Assembly (NCBI RefSeq): GCF_002155685.1
Contig: NZ_MUYK01000001.1
Span: 372,001 to 436,000 of the forward strand
Direction of reading: 5' to 3'
Length of the DNA stretch: 64,000 bases
Origin: Erythrobacter colymbi
GTDB taxonomy: Bacteria; Pseudomonadota; Alphaproteobacteria; Sphingomonadales; Sphingomonadaceae
Shown in pieces: positions 1 to 8,942 of this stretch. The translations under genes were made by a program, and so were the position numbers. How positions within the stretch are numbered: position 1 is the first letter of the stretch; each line of letters starts with the position of its first letter. Under the pieces are notes generated by a model that ran no database searches, was not told the DNA's origin, and saw only the letters and a list, made by a program, of their open reading frames with translations.

Positions 1-2152
1 AATGCACCGGCTTCAGCTTGTGATCGACGAACAGCTTCATCTGGTCGGTGTAATGCGGACTGGCCGGCCGCGTGCTGGCCGAACCGAAGGGCTGGATCGA
101 GCGCGAGACGACCTTCTGTCCGGGCGCCCACTCGATCCACATGATGAAGCTGTCGCCATGCTTGATGCTGAGACGCCCATCTTCGGCCACGTCCCAGGTG
201 GTCGCGGCGCGCAGCGTGTCCGAGCCGCCGTCCATCGGCAGATCGACCGTGCCCTGCCGCAGCCGCACCAGATCGGCGAGTGGCGGGTCGAGGCGGCCGA
301 AATGCTGCATCAGATGGTCGCTCGCCGCCTGCAGCTTCTCGGCGGCATCGGGGAAGGGCTTGTTGTTGTAGTCCGCCGCCATGAAGTCGCGCAGCACCAG
401 CATGGCGATCGCGTCGGCAGAACCCTTGTTGTCAGATGTGAAGTCCCACGACAGCAGCAGATCGCGCGCCTTGGCGAGCTGGCCCTCGGCCTTCATCGCC
501 TCCAGCGCTTCGAACAGCCGCCCGACATAGCCCGCGCGCTCGTAACCGGTGTCGTACTTGATGCGCTCCAGCGTGGCGCGGTCGAGAACGCTGGCCTCCG
601 ACAAAAGCTTGTAGGCCCGGCGCGAGCGGTTGGTCTGCTTCAGCTCGATCCCCAAGGTGGGCGAGAAGCTGGCGGGATCGAGATCGCTCCCTGCGCCCGC
701 CGCGGTGAAGGGCGTGTTGTTGGAGTTGTAGACCCACCCGCTCGCCGGATTGACGATCTTGGGGATCGCGCTGAACGGCACCGCACCCTGCCAGATCAGG
801 TCAGAACGGTTGCCGGGCAGGACCGAGCGCCAGTCGGCCTTCACGCCTTCGGGCCGGTTGGGGATCGCGGCGTTATAGAGATAGGCGATGGTGCCGCTCT
901 CGTCGGCATAGACGAAGTTGGTCGAGGGGATCGCGAGGCGCGATAGCTGGCTCTCCCACTCGGTGAAGGTCTTGGCCTTGTTGATGCGGTAATAGGCATC
1001 GAGCTGCTGCAGCTGCCCGATCCCGCCATAGCGGATGGCGAAGGCGCCCTTGGCATTGCGGATCACCGGGCCATGCACGGAGCGCAGCACCTCCTTTCGG
1101 ATCGGGAGCACGACGGGGCCCATCTTGACCGGCAGCGTCACCCACTCGCTTTCGAGATCGCGCCACTGCCCGTCGAGCTTGTAGCGCTTGCCGGTCTCGT
1201 CGAGTTCGAGCTGATAGACGTCGATCATGTCGGGGGTGTTGACCGTGTTGGTCCACCCGAGGTGCTCGTTATGGCCGAGGAAGGGAAAGGGCGATCCGGG
1301 GAAGTTCGCGCCGGCAAAGTGCCAGCCCTCGCCGCTTTCGACCACGAGTTCGTACCACGCCACGCCGCCGCGCAGCGGCTGGTGCGAGTTGGAAATGAGG
1401 GTGGCGGTCCCGCCGCCCTTCCGGGGCGCGACCGCAAAGGCGTTGGAGCCCAGGTGCTCGGCATCCTCGCCCAGCGGCAGCACCAGCGTGCGGGCCTGCT
1501 TGGACGCGGCCGCAGGCGCACCGAGCGGTTCCGCCTCGGGCAGGGCGGGGCGGGGGAAGCCGGGGATGTCGGGGCCATGCTCGCGGCGCAGGTCCTCGCC
1601 CGCCACCAGCGGCCCGATCACACCGTCGAGGCCGAAGAAGAACGGCTGGCGCAGCGCGAAGCCGGCGGCGACGTCCATGCCATTGACGGGGAAGAGATTG
1701 GCGAGCTTGACCTCGCCCGGATGCTCGCTCGCATACTGGTTGAGGCCCGCGGCATAGGCTTCGAACAGCGCGCGGGTATCGGCGGGGAGCTTGGGATATT
1801 CGCGTTCCGCCGTGCCGCGTGCGTCGATCAGGTGGTAGACATAGTCGACCTTCGCGCCTTCCTCGCCCGCGATCGCGCCGTAGCGGCCGCGGCTCATGGC
1901 GATCACATCCTGCAGCGTGAAGAAATCGTCCTCGGCATGGGCGATCGCGACGCCAAAGGCGGTGTCGGCATCGGTCTTGCCGGAGATGTGGGGCACGCCC
2001 CATTCGTCGCGGATGATCTCGGCAGAGTAGGTGCGGCCACCGGCGGGCGGCGCGGCGGCGGTCGCCATGAATGGCTCCCACGTGGCGAGGCCGGCAACGG
2101 CAAGCACAACGACAGCCAGCAGCGCAAACGCACCGCGCTTCACCCATTTCAT
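1..2152 (-). CDS. Penicillin acylase family protein (Ntn hydrolase), C-terminus cut by window edge
   Basis: About 717 residues are visible and the frame is still open at base 2, so the C-terminus lies outside the window. The start at 2152 gives MKWVKRGAF followed by a hydrophobic stretch to about residue 24, a signal peptide or N-terminal anchor, preceded by GGGAGAG. 'RDEWGVPHI' at about residues 48-56 is the conserved N-terminal motif of the penicillin/acyl-homoserine-lactone acylase family. 'GSNAFA' at about 235-240 contains the Ser (about residue 236) that becomes the N-terminal nucleophile of the beta subunit after autocatalytic cleavage of the linker around residues 195-235. The family hydrolyses amide bonds of acylated amines in the periplasm (beta-lactams, N-acyl-homoserine lactones, acyl peptides); the substrate cannot be told from sequence. 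It is divergent from clpB. The call to family is firm, the substrate unknown. Confidence 0.9.
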   Translation of the reverse strand, partial: MKWVKRGAFALLAVVVLAVAGLATWEPFMATAAAPPAGGRTYSAEIIRDEWGVPHISGKTDADTAFGVAIAHAEDDFFTLQDVIAMSRGRYGAIAGEEGAKVDYVYHLIDARGTAEREYPKLPADTRALFEAYAAGLNQYASEHPGEVKLANLFPVNGMDVAAGFALRQPFFFGLDGVIGPLVAGEDLRREHGPDIPGFPRPALPEAEPLGAPAAASKQARTLVLPLGEDAEHLGSNAFAVAPRKGGGTATLISNSHQPLRGGVAWYELVVESGEGWHFAGANFPGSPFPFLGHNEHLGWTNTVNTPDMIDVYQLELDETGKRYKLDGQWRDLESEWVTLPVKMGPVVLPIRKEVLRSVHGPVIRNAKGAFAIRYGGIGQLQQLDAYYRINKAKTFTEWESQLSRLAIPSTNFVYADESGTIAYLYNAAIPNRPEGVKADWRSVLPGNRSDLIWQGAVPFSAIPKIVNPASGWVYNSNNTPFTAAGAGSDLDPASFSPTLGIELKQTNRSRRAYKLLSEASVLDRATLERIKYDTGYERAGYVGRLFEALEAMKAEGQLAKARDLLLSWDFTSDNKGSADAIAMLVLRDFMAADYNNKPFPDAAEKLQAASDHLMQHFGRLDPPLADLVRLRQGTVDLPMDGGSDTLRAATTWDVAEDGRLSIKHGDSFIMWIEWAPGQKVVSRSIQPFGSASTRPASPHYTDQMKLFVDHKLKPVH

Positions 2153-2237
2153 GACCGATTTCTCTCCCAAATCGCGCGGGCCTTCCATCGCTTGGCAGCA
2201 TGGGCAGGTCAAGGCTTGCAGACTTTGCAAGCGCCCC

Positions 2238-2267
2238 CTTGCCTTGGGGTTTTGCCGAACCCACCTA
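2238..2267 (+). promoter_or_regulatory. Candidate RpoH (heat-shock sigma) promoter of clpB
   Basis: CTTGCC (2238-2243), 16 bases, then CCCACCTA (2260-2267) resembles the sigma-32 class pattern CTTGAA-N13-17-CCCCATNT. It lies about 100 bases upstream of the clpB ATG, in the position expected for a heat-shock promoter. No better sigma-70 pair is obvious in the gap. This is pattern inference only; the transcription start is not shown. Confidence 0.45.
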
Positions 2268-2309
2268 CTCGGGTAATACACCTGCCGGGGATTTTTGCGG
2301 CAGGGCCTT

Positions 2310-2329
2310 GTGTTGCCATTGTGCAACAC
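2310..2329 (+). repeat. Inverted repeat in the clpB leader
   Basis: GTGTTGC (2310-2316), six-base loop CATTGT, GCAACAC (2323-2329): seven-base perfect arms within the presumed 5' leader of clpB, 35 bases before the ATG. It could be an operator or a short RNA hairpin near the ribosome binding site. Function unknown. Confidence 0.5.
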
Positions 2330-2364
2330 TATCTCGCTGCGGTAACCTTGGAGGGTTGGACCAC

Positions 2365-4941
2365 ATGAATCTCGAAAAGTTCACCGACCGCGCGAAGGGC
2401 TTCCTGCAAGCCGCGCAGACGGTCGCGATCCGCATGAACCACCAGCGCATCACCCCGCTGCACATTGCCAAGGCGCTCCTCGAAGACAGCGAGGGTATGG
2501 CTGCCGGGCTGATCCAGCGCGCCGGCGGTCAGGCGCCGCTTGCCGCAACCGCGGTCGACGCGGGCCTCTCGAAAATCCCCGCGGTGACCGGCAGCGGCGC
2601 GCAGGCGACCCCCGGGCTCGACAATGATGCCGTGCGCCTGCTCGACCAGGCCGAGCAGCTCGCCGACAAGGCGGGCGATTCCTATGTCACCGTAGAGCGG
2701 CTTCTGACCGCGCTTGCCCTGTCGCAGGGTGCTGCTGGCGAGGCCGTGAAGGCCGCAGGGGTCACCCCGCAGGCCCTCAATGCGGCCATCGAGCAGCTGC
2801 GCGGCGGCAGAAAGGCGGATTCCGCCGGGGCCGAGAGCACCTATGACGCGATGGAAAAGTTCGCCCGCGACCTCACCAAGGCCGCGCGCGAAGGCAAGCT
2901 CGACCCCGTTATCGGCCGCGACGAGGAGATCCGCCGCACGATCCAGATCCTCGCCCGCCGCACCAAGAACAACCCCGCGCTGATCGGTGAACCCGGCACC
3001 GGCAAGACCGCGATTGCCGAAGGATTGGCCCTGCGCATTGCCAACGGCGACGTGCCCGACAGCCTCAAGGGCCGCACGCTCATGTCGCTCGACATGGGTG
3101 CGCTGATCGCGGGCGCGAAGTATCGCGGCGAGTTCGAGGAGCGGCTCAAGTCGGTGCTCGACGAGGTCAAGCATGCCGAGGGCCAGATCATCCTCTTCAT
3201 CGACGAGATGCATACCCTGATCGGGGCAGGCGCGTCCGAAGGCTCGATGGACGCCTCGAACCTGCTGAAGCCCGCTCTGTCGCGCGGCGAGCTCCATTGC
3301 ATCGGTGCGACCACGCTCGATGAGTACCAGAAATATGTCGAGAAGGACCCCGCGCTCCAGCGGCGGTTCCAGCCGGTCTTCATCGCCGAGCCGACGGTCG
3401 AGGACACGATCTCGATCCTGCGCGGCATCAAGGACAAGTACGAACTCCACCACGGCGTGCGCATCACCGACGGCGCGATTGTCGCCGCGGCGAAGCTGTC
3501 CGACCGCTACATCCAGAACCGCTTCCTCCCCGACAAGGCGATCGACCTGATGGACGAGGCCGCGAGCCGCATCCGCATAGAGGTGGAGAGCAAGCCGGAG
3601 GAGATCGAAGCGCTCGACCGGCGGATCATCCAGCTCAAGATCGAGGAACAGGCGCTCCAGAAGGAGACCGACCAGAATTCGAAGGACCGCCTCGTCGCCT
3701 TGCGCGAGGAACTGGCGAACCTCGAACAGCAGTCGGCCGAACTCACTACGCGGTGGCAGAACGAGCGCGACAAGATCGAGGCCGAGGGCAAGATCAAGGA
3801 AGCGCTCGATGCCGCACGGCTCGAGCTGGAGCAGGCCCAGCGCGAGGGCGATCTCGCCAAGGCCGGCGAGCTCTCCTACGGGCGCATCCCCGAGCTCGAG
3901 AAGCAGCTCGCCGAAGCGCAAGGTCAGGCCGCCAACGCCATGCTGCGCGAGGAGGTGACCGAGGAGGACATCGCCGGTGTCGTCAGCCGCTGGACGGGCG
4001 TGCCGGTCGACAAGATGATGGAAGGCGAGCGCGAGAAACTGCTCCAGATGGAGAGCATCCTCGGCAAGCGCGTTATCGGCCAGAGCCAGGCGATCGAGGC
4101 CGTATCCAAGGCCGTCCGCCGCGCGCGCGCTGGATTGCAGGATCCGGGCCGTCCGCTCGGCTCTTTCCTGTTCCTCGGCCCGACGGGTGTCGGCAAGACC
4201 GAGCTGACCAAGGCGCTCGCCGGGTTCCTGTTCGACGACGACAGCGCGATGGTGCGCATCGACATGAGCGAGTTCATGGAGAAGCACGCCGTCGCCCGCC
4301 TGATCGGCGCGCCTCCGGGCTATGTCGGCTATGAAGAGGGCGGGGTGCTGACCGAAGCCGTGCGTCGCCGTCCCTATCAGGTGGTGCTGTTCGACGAGGT
4401 CGAGAAGGCGCACTCGGACGTGTTCAACGTGCTCCTTCAGGTGCTCGATGATGGCCGTCTGACCGACGGGCAGGGCCGCGTGGTCGACTTCGCCAACACC
4501 CTGATCATCCTGACCAGCAACCTCGGCAGCCAGTATCTCGCCAACCTGCCCGACGGGGCGGATGTTGCCAGCGTCGAGAAGGACGTGATGGACGTGGTGC
4601 GCGGGCATTTCCGGCCCGAGTTCCTCAACCGTCTGGACGAGGTGATCCTGTTCCACCGGCTCGGGCAGGAGCACATGGCGCCGATCGTCGATATCCAGGT
4701 GAAGCGCGTCCAGAAGCTGCTGGCCGACCGCAAGATCACCCTCGATCTGACCGACGCGGCGCTACGCTGGCTCGGGCGGGTTGGCTATGATCCGGTCTAT
4801 GGCGCGCGGCCCCTGAAGCGGGCGGTGCAGCGTTACCTGCAGGATCCGCTTGCCGAAATGCTGCTCGAGGGCAAGCTGCCCGATGGAAGCACGCTGGCCA
4901 TCGATGAAGGCGACGGGCGCCTGAGCATGACGATTCGGTGA
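2365..4941 (+). CDS. clpB: ATP-dependent chaperone ClpB
   Basis: 858-residue Hsp100 disaggregase, matching the usual 857-865. With DnaK/DnaJ/GrpE it resolubilises aggregated proteins by threading them through a hexameric ring in the cytoplasm. Order: N-terminal Clp repeats (1-145), first AAA+ domain with Walker A GEPGTGKT (208-215), a charged coiled-coil middle domain (about 405-515) that is the ClpB hallmark absent from ClpA, and a second AAA+ domain with Walker A GPTGVGKT (605-612). The ATG at 2365 is chosen because it follows GGAGG (2350-2354) and starts with the family-typical MNLEKFT; the frame is open further upstream but that sequence is not ClpB-like. It is monocistronic: candidate RpoH promoter upstream, strong terminator at 5013-5047. 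Confidence 0.98.
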   Translation: MNLEKFTDRAKGFLQAAQTVAIRMNHQRITPLHIAKALLEDSEGMAAGLIQRAGGQAPLAATAVDAGLSKIPAVTGSGAQATPGLDNDAVRLLDQAEQLADKAGDSYVTVERLLTALALSQGAAGEAVKAAGVTPQALNAAIEQLRGGRKADSAGAESTYDAMEKFARDLTKAAREGKLDPVIGRDEEIRRTIQILARRTKNNPALIGEPGTGKTAIAEGLALRIANGDVPDSLKGRTLMSLDMGALIAGAKYRGEFEERLKSVLDEVKHAEGQIILFIDEMHTLIGAGASEGSMDASNLLKPALSRGELHCIGATTLDEYQKYVEKDPALQRRFQPVFIAEPTVEDTISILRGIKDKYELHHGVRITDGAIVAAAKLSDRYIQNRFLPDKAIDLMDEAASRIRIEVESKPEEIEALDRRIIQLKIEEQALQKETDQNSKDRLVALREELANLEQQSAELTTRWQNERDKIEAEGKIKEALDAARLELEQAQREGDLAKAGELSYGRIPELEKQLAEAQGQAANAMLREEVTEEDIAGVVSRWTGVPVDKMMEGEREKLLQMESILGKRVIGQSQAIEAVSKAVRRARAGLQDPGRPLGSFLFLGPTGVGKTELTKALAGFLFDDDSAMVRIDMSEFMEKHAVARLIGAPPGYVGYEEGGVLTEAVRRRPYQVVLFDEVEKAHSDVFNVLLQVLDDGRLTDGQGRVVDFANTLIILTSNLGSQYLANLPDGADVASVEKDVMDVVRGHFRPEFLNRLDEVILFHRLGQEHMAPIVDIQVKRVQKLLADRKITLDLTDAALRWLGRVGYDPVYGARPLKRAVQRYLQDPLAEMLLEGKLPDGSTLAIDEGDGRLSMTIR

Positions 4942-5012
4942 TGACACGGGTGTCATACCCGCTTGCGGGGTCGCGCAAGATTGTAACACTGTAACGTTCA
5001 CTTTGGATAGCG

Positions 5013-5047
5013 GGGCGGTTTGTTGCGTGCAAACCGCCCTATTTTTT
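5013..5047 (+). terminator. Rho-independent terminator of clpB
   Basis: Perfect ten-base stem GGGCGGTTTG (5013-5022) / CAAACCGCCC (5030-5039), seven-base loop, then TATTTTTT (5040-5047). It lies 72 bases after the clpB stop. Confidence 0.9.
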
Positions 5048-5049
5048 AA

Positions 5050-5108
5050 CATTCAGAAAGCCGCATTCTAACTTTGTTGCGCAAGGATCGACCTTGCGCG
5101 TCTGAATG
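5050..5108 (+). repeat. Nested inverted repeats upstream of TBDR1
   Basis: Outer arms CATTCAGA (5050-5057) and TCTGAATG (5101-5108) enclose inner arms GCGCAAGG (5079-5086) and CCTTGCGC (5092-5099), which flank ATCGA. All four arms are perfect. The inner stem ends one base before the outer right arm, so the whole could fold as one branched structure. It lies 200 bases upstream of TBDR1; operator or folded leader are both possible. Confidence 0.6.
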
Positions 5109-5308
5109 TGGGATTAACGCAACACGCCCCGGAAAATTTCGGCTTTGCGACGGGCTGCTTTGACATGGAAGTTTCGCCATTGCACAAAACAGTCACTGCG
5201 GGGACTTAGCACGGCAATGTTTCATGCCTGCGCCTGCCACAGGGGGCAATCTTGTGGTGGGCGCTCGGTTTTGTCGTTGTGTCTCCGGTTAGGGCAACTG
5301 GAGTGACC

Positions 5309-8300
5309 ATGAAGAAATTTCACAGCAATTCGATCAAGGCGCTGGCCTTCACCGCGTCGGCGCTCGCTGTCGTGATCGCCACTCCGGCGTTCGCGCAGGA
5401 TGCTGACAAGAAGGCCGAAGAGCAGGCGAAGGACGAGCAGGGCGAACCCGTCGACGTGACGACCGATGCCGATGGTCGTCCGGCCCAGCAGGGCAACATC
5501 GTCGTCACCGGTTCGCGCATCGTGCGCGACACCTACAGCTCGATCTCGCCGCTCCAGGTGCTCACCACCGAGAACCAGCAGGCGGTCGGCGCCTTCGACC
5601 CCTCGCAGATCCTGCAGCGCTCGGAAGCGGCCGCCGGTCAGCAGATCGACGCGACCTTCAACGGCTTCGTGCTCGACAACGGCCCGGGTTCGCAGACCAT
5701 CAACCTGCGCGGCCTCGGTGCGAACCGCAACCTTGTGCTCGTCAACGGACGCCGTCTGGCGCCGGCGGGCGTGGAAGGTGCGCCGTCCAACCCCTCGATC
5801 AACCTGATCCCGGCCTCGCTGGTCGACCGTTACGACATCCTCACCGATGGTGCCTCGTCGGTTTACGGTTCGGATGCGGTCGCGGGCGTTGTGAACGTCA
5901 TCCTGCGCAAGGACTTCGACGGTCTCGAAATCCAGGCCAACGGCAACATCAACCCGCAGGGTGCCGGTGAAGACTACACCATCTCGGGTGCGTGGGGCTT
6001 CAACACCGACCGCGCGGTCTTCGGCATCGGCGTCGAATACCAGAAGCGCGATCTGGTGCGTTACAAGGACCGCGACTTCCTCACCGGTTGCGACGCTCAC
6101 CGCGAAATCGACCAGAACGGCAATCTGCGCACGCTCGGCATCCGTGACAGCGCGCTCGTCCGCCGCAACTCGGGCGGTGCGATCAGAGTCAGCGACAGCG
6201 AGTGCAAGATCGGCGCGCTTTCGGGCCGTATCTTCATCGACCAGACCCGCGTCGGTTCGGTGTACTACAAGCCGGGCGCCGGTAACGTGATCGGCGACTT
6301 CTCGGAAAACACCGGCCTCGGTAACCGCGAAGTCGATTTCAATGGCGACGGCATCCGCGACGTTGACTTCCAGGATTACAACAACAACTCGAACAACAAC
6401 CCCGAGACGCTCGACACGACCTTCATCTCGGGTCAGGAGCTGATCAACGGCTTCGCTTACGGCGAATACACCTTCCCGGGTGAAGCCAACATCACGCCCT
6501 TCTTCGAAGCGCAGTTCACCCGCGCCGAGATCAAGGCTCCGAACGCGTTCCAGGCCCAGATCTTCCCGTTCGTGCCTGACCTCAACCCGTTCAACCCCTG
6601 CAACATCGGCTCGAGCGGCGGCGTCCGCATCAACCCGAACGGGGTGGACTGCCGTGCGGCGGACAACGCCTTCCAGCGTCGTCTTAACCCGGCCGTCTTC
6701 AACGGTGCGACCCGTCCGCTTTCGACCGGCTTCTCGCTGCCGGTGCAGCCGATCATCGCGATCCGCGGCGACCGCAACAACTACGTTGTGACGCAGGAAC
6801 AGTATCGCGGCGTGCTCGGTGTGCGCGGCGACCTGCCCTTCATCGGTTCGAGCTGGACCTTCGAAGTCGCGGGCAGCTACTCGAAGTCGATCGGTAAATC
6901 GAACCGCAACGGTATCCGTGAAGACCGTCTGGCTCTGGCGCTGGGTCTCGACCCGACGGCCGATTACGATGGCGACGGCGTGTTCGACAACAACGGCGAC
7001 GGCATTGCGGACGACTACGATCCCAACCTGAACGTGTTCGGTGCTTTCGGCGATCCGCAGTGGATCGGCGTCTGCAACACCGCGCGTCTCGCCAACCCGG
7101 GTGCCGCGGCTCCCGACCTCGCGCAGGGCTGCGTTCCGGTGAACATGTTCGCCCCGAGCCTGCTTTCGACCTTCGTGGGCGACCTCGCCTCGCAGGCCGA
7201 GCGCGACTACCTCTTCGACAACCGCAGCTTCGACACCACCTATGAGCAGGCCCTGCTTTCGGGCTACGTTACGGGTGACCTGTTCGAACTGCCCGCCGGT
7301 CCGGTTGGCGTGGTGCTCGGTGCCGAATGGCGCGAGGACACCATCGACTCGCAGCCGAACTTCCAGGCGGCCAACGGCCTGTTCTTCGGCTTCTTCGCAG
7401 ACAGCGGCGCCAAGGGTTCGAAGTGGATCCGCGAACTCTACGGCGAACTCGACGTGCCGCTCATGGCCGGCCAGCCGCTCGTGGAAGAGCTGACCGTCAA
7501 CCTCTCGGGCCGTCTGACCGACGAAGAGTTCTACGGCACCAACGGTACCTTCTCGCTCAAGGGCGGCTGGCGTCCGGTCAGCCCGCTGCTGCTCAAGTTC
7601 AGCTACGGCACTTCGTTCCGTGCGCCGAACCTGCGCGAGAACTTCCTGCTGGCGCAGTCGGGCTTCAACACCCTGTTCGATCCCTGCGCGGTTCCGAACG
7701 TGGCGTTCGACGCGGCGCTCGGCTACATCGCCTCGCAGGACACCCGCGAAGCGAACGTGCTCGCCAACTGCCGTCGTGAAGGCCGCGATCCGACCCGTGT
7801 CGGTATCGACTCGCAGGGTCTGAACACCCAGCAGACCGGTAGCGTGGAAATCACCTCGGGCGGCTCGCTCGACATCGAGCCGGAAACCTCGCGGTCGATC
7901 ACCACGGGCTTCGCGTTCGAGGAAGATTGGGCGAGCGGCTTCCGCTTCGCGTTCAACTTCAACTACTATGACATCAAGTTGAAGCAGTCGATCATCGAGC
8001 CGAGTGCGCAGTTCATCATCAATGACTGCTACACCCGTGAAGACGCTACCCGCAGCCCGTTCTGCGACCGTATCAGCGTGTCGTCGATCGATCGTCGTCT
8101 GGTCTCGGACGTGTTCTCGGGCTTCCTCAACCTCGACCAGGAATCGGTCCGCGGTATCGATCTCAACACGACCTTCGGTTACCCGGTGTCCATCGGCCAG
8201 GACGAGATCGACCTCTCGCTCAACCTGACCGCCAACCACCTGATCGAGCGTTCGAGCACCTTCACCAACGACAATGGTGACATCGACACCGAAGACTTCG

Positions 8301-8779
8301 CGGGCGAGTTCGGCTTCCCCAGCTGGATCGGCCGTGCGACCTTCGCCGCGCGGTGGAAGGACTTCACCCTGACCTGGCAGACCCGCTACATCGGCGCGGT
8401 CGAGCAGGATCCGGTGGGTATCGACCCGCTGTCGGACGCCTTCGGCTTCGGTCCGAACAACACCCCGACCCCCGGCTTCGTGGGCGACACCTGCCTTGGT
8501 GGCGGTTCGCGCACCGGCACCACGCCGAACAACGTGGTTCCGGGTGACGGGATCGTGTGCCGCGACGTCGGTTTCACCGGCGAATACTTCGAGCACGCGG
8601 TGTCGCTGCGTTGGGACAATGGCGACTTCCGCGTGATCGCGGGCGTGTCGAACCTGTTCGACCGCAACCCGCCGCTGGTGGACGGCAGCGAAGTGCTGTC
8701 GATCGCCAACGCCGCGATCGGTAACGGCTACAACCTCGATGGCCGTGAATTCTTCGCTCAGCTGCTGTACCGCTTCTGA
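5309..8779 (+). CDS. TonB-dependent receptor (TBDR1), 1156 aa
   Basis: Outer-membrane active transporter taking an unknown ligand into the periplasm using TonB-ExbBD energy. The ATG at 5309 (GGAG seven bases upstream) gives a signal peptide ending AFA-Q at about residue 30. A Lys/Glu-rich linker follows, then the plug domain starting 'NIVVTGSRI' (about residue 62) with the family-typical 'INLRGLGANRN' and 'LVLVNGRRLAP' near 130-150. The 22-strand barrel ends in 'QLLYRF', whose terminal Phe is the BAM recognition signal. At 1156 residues it is longer than siderophore receptors (about 700-800). Two Asp/Gly-rich inserts (about 345-365 and 549-576, with DGDG-type repeats) look like calcium-binding loops. 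A terminator separates it from the downstream S9 peptidase, which suggests peptide uptake as one possibility. The ligand cannot be read from sequence. Confidence 0.95.
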   Translation: MKKFHSNSIKALAFTASALAVVIATPAFAQDADKKAEEQAKDEQGEPVDVTTDADGRPAQQGNIVVTGSRIVRDTYSSISPLQVLTTENQQAVGAFDPSQILQRSEAAAGQQIDATFNGFVLDNGPGSQTINLRGLGANRNLVLVNGRRLAPAGVEGAPSNPSINLIPASLVDRYDILTDGASSVYGSDAVAGVVNVILRKDFDGLEIQANGNINPQGAGEDYTISGAWGFNTDRAVFGIGVEYQKRDLVRYKDRDFLTGCDAHREIDQNGNLRTLGIRDSALVRRNSGGAIRVSDSECKIGALSGRIFIDQTRVGSVYYKPGAGNVIGDFSENTGLGNREVDFNGDGIRDVDFQDYNNNSNNNPETLDTTFISGQELINGFAYGEYTFPGEANITPFFEAQFTRAEIKAPNAFQAQIFPFVPDLNPFNPCNIGSSGGVRINPNGVDCRAADNAFQRRLNPAVFNGATRPLSTGFSLPVQPIIAIRGDRNNYVVTQEQYRGVLGVRGDLPFIGSSWTFEVAGSYSKSIGKSNRNGIREDRLALALGLDPTADYDGDGVFDNNGDGIADDYDPNLNVFGAFGDPQWIGVCNTARLANPGAAAPDLAQGCVPVNMFAPSLLSTFVGDLASQAERDYLFDNRSFDTTYEQALLSGYVTGDLFELPAGPVGVVLGAEWREDTIDSQPNFQAANGLFFGFFADSGAKGSKWIRELYGELDVPLMAGQPLVEELTVNLSGRLTDEEFYGTNGTFSLKGGWRPVSPLLLKFSYGTSFRAPNLRENFLLAQSGFNTLFDPCAVPNVAFDAALGYIASQDTREANVLANCRREGRDPTRVGIDSQGLNTQQTGSVEITSGGSLDIEPETSRSITTGFAFEEDWASGFRFAFNFNYYDIKLKQSIIEPSAQFIINDCYTREDATRSPFCDRISVSSIDRRLVSDVFSGFLNLDQESVRGIDLNTTFGYPVSIGQDEIDLSLNLTANHLIERSSTFTNDNGDIDTEDFAGEFGFPSWIGRATFAARWKDFTLTWQTRYIGAVEQDPVGIDPLSDAFGFGPNNTPTPGFVGDTCLGGGSRTGTTPNNVVPGDGIVCRDVGFTGEYFEHAVSLRWDNGDFRVIAGVSNLFDRNPPLVDGSEVLSIANAAIGNGYNLDGREFFAQLLYRF

Positions 8780-8807
8780 TCGACGAATGATCTGACGTAA
8801 CAGAGAA

Positions 8808-8850
8808 ATGCGGTCTCCCGGCGCTTGCCGAGAGGCCGCATTTTTCGTTT
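8808..8850 (+). terminator. Rho-independent terminator of TBDR1
   Basis: A 14-base imperfect stem (ATGCGG... from 8808 pairing with ...CCGCAT to 8841, one G-T pair and one mismatch) around a short loop, followed by TTTTT (8841-8845). It lies 29 bases after the TBDR1 stop. Confidence 0.8.
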
Positions 8851-8942
8851 AATGACGAAGAAGGTTCCGGCACCGCCCCTTGGTGCCGATGTTTGGTGTC
8901 GCCCTTTCAGCTCAACCCTGTGTCCCCGGGAATGCACGGATC

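Larger units (their letters stand above)
4942..5308. other. Intergenic region clpB-TBDR1 (367 bases)
   Basis: No credible gene. It holds the clpB terminator (5013-5047), nested inverted repeats (5050-5108) and a perfect -35-like TTGACA at 5160-5165. That hexamer is followed at 17 bases only by CACAAA, so a promoter for TBDR1 is likely but its -10 is not convincing. GGAG lies seven bases before the TBDR1 start codon. Confidence 0.6.

Noticed and set aside
2329..4674. Open frame of 781 codons on the minus strand opposite clpB
   Set aside because: Antisense shadow of clpB, which is unmistakable by both Walker motifs.
5222..8596. Open frame of 1124 codons on the minus strand opposite TBDR1
   Set aside because: Val/Arg/Glu-rich low-information protein with no domain; TBDR1 has signal peptide, plug and terminal Phe in the other strand.
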